From: Phytoamicus setariae | GTDB taxonomy: Bacteria > Pseudomonadota > Alphaproteobacteria > Rhizobiales > Rhizobiaceae | Direction of reading: 5' to 3' | DNA length: 64,000 bases | Assembly: GCF_016722925.1 (NCBI RefSeq) | Contig: NZ_JAEQNC010000002.1 | Location: forward strand, 248,001-312,000 | Shown: positions 61,911 to 64,000 of the stretch, piece by piece | Layout: every line of letters begins with the position of its first letter | Position numbering within the stretch: the stretch's first letter is position 1 | Translations under genes and position numbers: made by a program | Notes under the pieces: generated by a model | The model's input: only the letters and a program-made list of their open reading frames with translations | What the model was told of the DNA's origin: nothing | The model's database searches: none

Positions 61911-63173
61911 ATGAGACGTGTCGTAATCACGGGAATTGGCATGGTGACCCCGCTTGGCTGTGGCGCGGAAGTTACCTGGGCAAATCTCATTGCTGGGCAG
62001 AATGGCGCCCGCAAGGTTACGGAATTCGAGGTGGATGATCTTCCTGCAAAGATCGCCTGCCGCTTGCCGTTCGGCGATGGCTCGAACGGAACTTACAATG
62101 CCGACGACTGGATGGAGCCGAAGGAGCAGCGCAAGGTTGATCCTTTCATCGTCTATGGCATGGCGGCCGCCGACATGGCGCTCAAGGATGCCGACTGGCA
62201 TCCAAAGTCCGACGAGGACCAGATCGCGACCGGCGTGTTGATAGGTTCCGGAATCGGCGGCGTCGAGGGAATTGTCGAGGCAGGCTATACGCTGCGCGAC
62301 AAGGGTGCCCGCCGCGTTTCCCCGTTCTTCATTCCCGGCCGGTTGATCAATCTCGTTTCCGGCCAGGTCTCGATCCGCCACAAGCTGCGCGGTCCGAACC
62401 ATTCGGTCGTAACCGCATGTTCGACTGGGGCCCATGCGATCGGCGACGCAAGCCGACTTATCGCACTCGGTGATGCCGATGTGATGGTCGCTGGTGGTTC
62501 TGAATCGCCTGTCAGCCGTATCTCACTGGCCGGTTTCGCGGCCTGCAAGGCGCTTTCCACCCAGTATAACGACGAGCCGCAGAAGGCATCGCGACCTTAC
62601 GACAAGGACCGTGACGGTTTCGTCATGGGCGAGGGTGCAGGCATTGTCGTTCTTGAAGAGCTGGAGCACGCTGTGGCGCGTGGTGCCAAGATCTATGCCG
62701 AAGTGGTCGGTTATGGTCTTTCGGGCGACGCCTATCATATCACTGCGCCGTCCGAGAACGGCGAGGGTGCCGAGCGCTGCATGCGCATGGCACTGAAGCG
62801 GGCAGGGCTGCAGCCCTCCGATATCGATTACATCAACGCCCATGGCACGTCCACCATGGCCGATACGATCGAGCTCGGCGCGGCCGAGCGCTTGCTCGGC
62901 GAACATGCTTCGCAGGCATCGATGTCGTCGACGAAATCCGCTACCGGCCACTTGCTGGGTGCTGCCGGCGCCATCGAGGCGATCTTCTCGACGCTAGCGA
63001 TTCGCGACAACATTGCGCCGCCGACGCTCAATCTCGACAATCCGGAAGTCGAGACCGCTGTTGATCTCGTGCCGAAGGTTGCCCGCAAGCGCAAGATCGA
63101 TGTCGCCCTGTCGAACTCCTTCGGCTTCGGTGGAACCAACGCCTCGCTGGTTCTGAAGCGTTACTCGAATTGA
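61911..63173 (+). CDS. fabF: 3-oxoacyl-ACP synthase II
   Basis: Condensing enzyme for elongation. 420 residues with the thiolase triad: Cys170 in VVTACSTGAHAIG, His in INAHGTSTMADTIE and His in SATGHLLGAAGAIEA; ends NSFGFGGTNASLVLKRY. The start MRRVVITGIGMVTPLG is the family N-terminus. Followed by a hairpin and mltG. Confidence 0.97.
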   Translation: MRRVVITGIGMVTPLGCGAEVTWANLIAGQNGARKVTEFEVDDLPAKIACRLPFGDGSNGTYNADDWMEPKEQRKVDPFIVYGMAAADMALKDADWHPKSDEDQIATGVLIGSGIGGVEGIVEAGYTLRDKGARRVSPFFIPGRLINLVSGQVSIRHKLRGPNHSVVTACSTGAHAIGDASRLIALGDADVMVAGGSESPVSRISLAGFAACKALSTQYNDEPQKASRPYDKDRDGFVMGEGAGIVVLEELEHAVARGAKIYAEVVGYGLSGDAYHITAPSENGEGAERCMRMALKRAGLQPSDIDYINAHGTSTMADTIELGAAERLLGEHASQASMSSTKSATGHLLGAAGAIEAIFSTLAIRDNIAPPTLNLDNPEVETAVDLVPKVARKRKIDVALSNSFGFGGTNASLVLKRYSN

Positions 63174-63179
63174 CAGCAC

Positions 63180-63208
63180 TCGCGGTCCATTCATGGACTG
63201 GACCGCGA
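63180..63208. terminator. Hairpin between fabF and mltG
   Basis: TCGCGGTCC (63180-63188) / GGACCGCGA (63200-63208), loop ATTCATGGACT. No T-run; may be partial, since mltG usually shares the operon. Confidence 0.5.
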
Positions 63209-63291
63209 ATGAAATTCCAGCTTTTGCCGTAATGCCGTACTAGTGAGTGCCGGTTACACTTTGTGATTCAGTCTTGATTTGAGGAATATGA

Positions 63292-64000
63292 GTGACCGAT
63301 CCTAGCCAGACAAACGAAGGCCAATTCGGCCGCCAGGAAAACGGGGCGGCACAGGGACGGATCATTCCGAAATCCCCGAAAGAGGCTTTGCGTCCAGAGA
63401 AGGTCCCGTCGCCGCCGCGTCGCTCCCGCGAGGCACGGAGCCAGCTGGTCATTTTCCTGAATTTCGTCATGAGCATGATAACGTTGCTGACGGTCGCCTC
63501 GGTTGCGCTGGTCTACTACGCGTTTCATGAATATCGAGCTCCGGGTCCGCTTGAGACCGATACGACTTTCCTGGTCCGCAGCGGTGCTGGCATCAACGAG
63601 GTCGGCATCAGCCTCGAGCGCAAGGACATCGTCAGCCAGGCGCGCGTCTTCAATGCTGTCAGCCTGTTCCTGTTCGGCGACAAGGGTCTTCGCCAGGGCG
63701 AATACGAGATCAAGGCGCATTCCTCGATGCTCGATGTCATGGAGTTGCTGCGGTCGGGCAAATCGATCCAGTACGCGGTCACCCTCCCGGAAGGCCTGAC
63801 CGTCAAGCAAATCTTCCGCAAGCTTTCGACCGACCCGGTGCTCGAGGGCGATCTGCCCGTCGAGCTGCCGCCGGAAGGATCGCTCCGTCCGGAAACCTAC
63901 AAGTTCACCCGTGGCTACAAGCGCGCAGACGTTGTGGAGCAGATGAAGATCGCCCAGGCGAAGCTGGTCGATGAAGTCTGGGACAAGCGCGACACCGATC
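63292..64000 (+). CDS. mltG: Endolytic transglycosylase MltG (N-terminal part)
   Basis: 236 codons to the right edge. GTG start at 63292 with GAGGA 7 bases upstream; a nearby ATG at 63288 is out of frame and stops quickly. A polar N-terminus of about 50 residues, including RRSREARS, precedes one membrane segment (LVIFLNFVMSMITLLTVASV and VALVYYAF) and the MltG/YceG fold (TFLVRSGAGINEVGISLERK, VTLPEGLTVKQIFRKL). It cuts nascent peptidoglycan strands; the catalytic Glu lies beyond the edge. Confidence 0.93.
   Translation, partial: MTDPSQTNEGQFGRQENGAAQGRIIPKSPKEALRPEKVPSPPRRSREARSQLVIFLNFVMSMITLLTVASVALVYYAFHEYRAPGPLETDTTFLVRSGAGINEVGISLERKDIVSQARVFNAVSLFLFGDKGLRQGEYEIKAHSSMLDVMELLRSGKSIQYAVTLPEGLTVKQIFRKLSTDPVLEGDLPVELPPEGSLRPETYKFTRGYKRADVVEQMKIAQAKLVDEVWDKRDTD

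Overview
The window looks like chromosomal DNA of an alphaproteobacterium of the Rhizobiales, most probably Rhizobiaceae (Rhizobium/Agrobacterium/Sinorhizobium relatives). This rests on gene content and order (rpoZ-relA, acpS-lepB-rnc-era, rpsF-rpsR-DUF2232-rplI, radA-cvpA-purF, fabD-fabG-acpP-fabF-mltG), high GC, alphaproteobacterial small families (DUF3563, DUF1127, TIGR02301) and short intergenic repeats of the kind common in rhizobia. No tRNA, rRNA, CRISPR array, prophage or insertion sequence was recognised. Genus and species cannot be fixed by eye.

Layout. 1-8.9 kb: 3' end of smpB, a NYN-domain protein, rpoZ, the bifunctional (p)ppGpp enzyme, two exported proteins of unknown role, a DUF3563 protein behind a possible RpoH promoter, then acpS-lepB-rnc-era. 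9-21 kb: housekeeping and stress genes: glutathionyl-hydroquinone reductase, tex, a small RTX protein, a phosphatase/HD/YgfZ operon, conserved exported proteins, NUDIX, the SRAP abasic-site protein, an SRPBCC gene behind a double-operator promoter with no regulator gene beside it, PaiB and an ArgO-type exporter. 21.4-26.1 kb: cysS followed by a tightly coupled block vapB-vapC-GFA-GFA-GFA-pip. 26.1-34.5 kb: citramalate synthase, two unrecognised accessory proteins, a YdeI-like protein, aldo/keto reductase + MFS with a divergent LysR gene, and rarD. 34.5-41.7 kb: a LOG-family hydrolase, a large envelope LysM protein with a mirrored domain order, an Atm1-like ABC exporter, a DUF1127 protein and radA. 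41.7-48.5 kb: cvpA, purF and a phospholipid cluster (Aas-like protein, pssA, psd). 48.6-54.3 kb: a ccdAB-type toxin-antitoxin pair, AraC-azlC-azlD, dnaB and cfa. 54.4-64 kb: rplI, DUF2232, rpsR, rpsF (minus strand, with a structured leader), a sulfotransferase, an aldo/keto reductase, and the type II fatty acid cluster running into mltG, which is cut by the right edge.

Functional themes. Translation and RNA quality control (SmpB, RNase III, Era, Tex, ribosomal proteins), stringent response (Rel) and envelope lipid synthesis (fab cluster, acpS, Aas-like, pssA, psd, cfa) dominate. Accessory material is limited to short inserts: vapBC with three GFA paralogs, ccdAB, the HEAT-like/LRR-like genes at 27.8-30.1 kb and a sulfotransferase. 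No clearly new defence or secretion system was found. The most unusual items are the three translationally coupled GFA paralogs behind vapBC, the mirrored helix-Big-Big-helix-LysM protein, the Aas-like protein that lacks the acyltransferase histidine, the ArsR-style double operator without an arsR gene, and the three-way-junction leader of rpsF.
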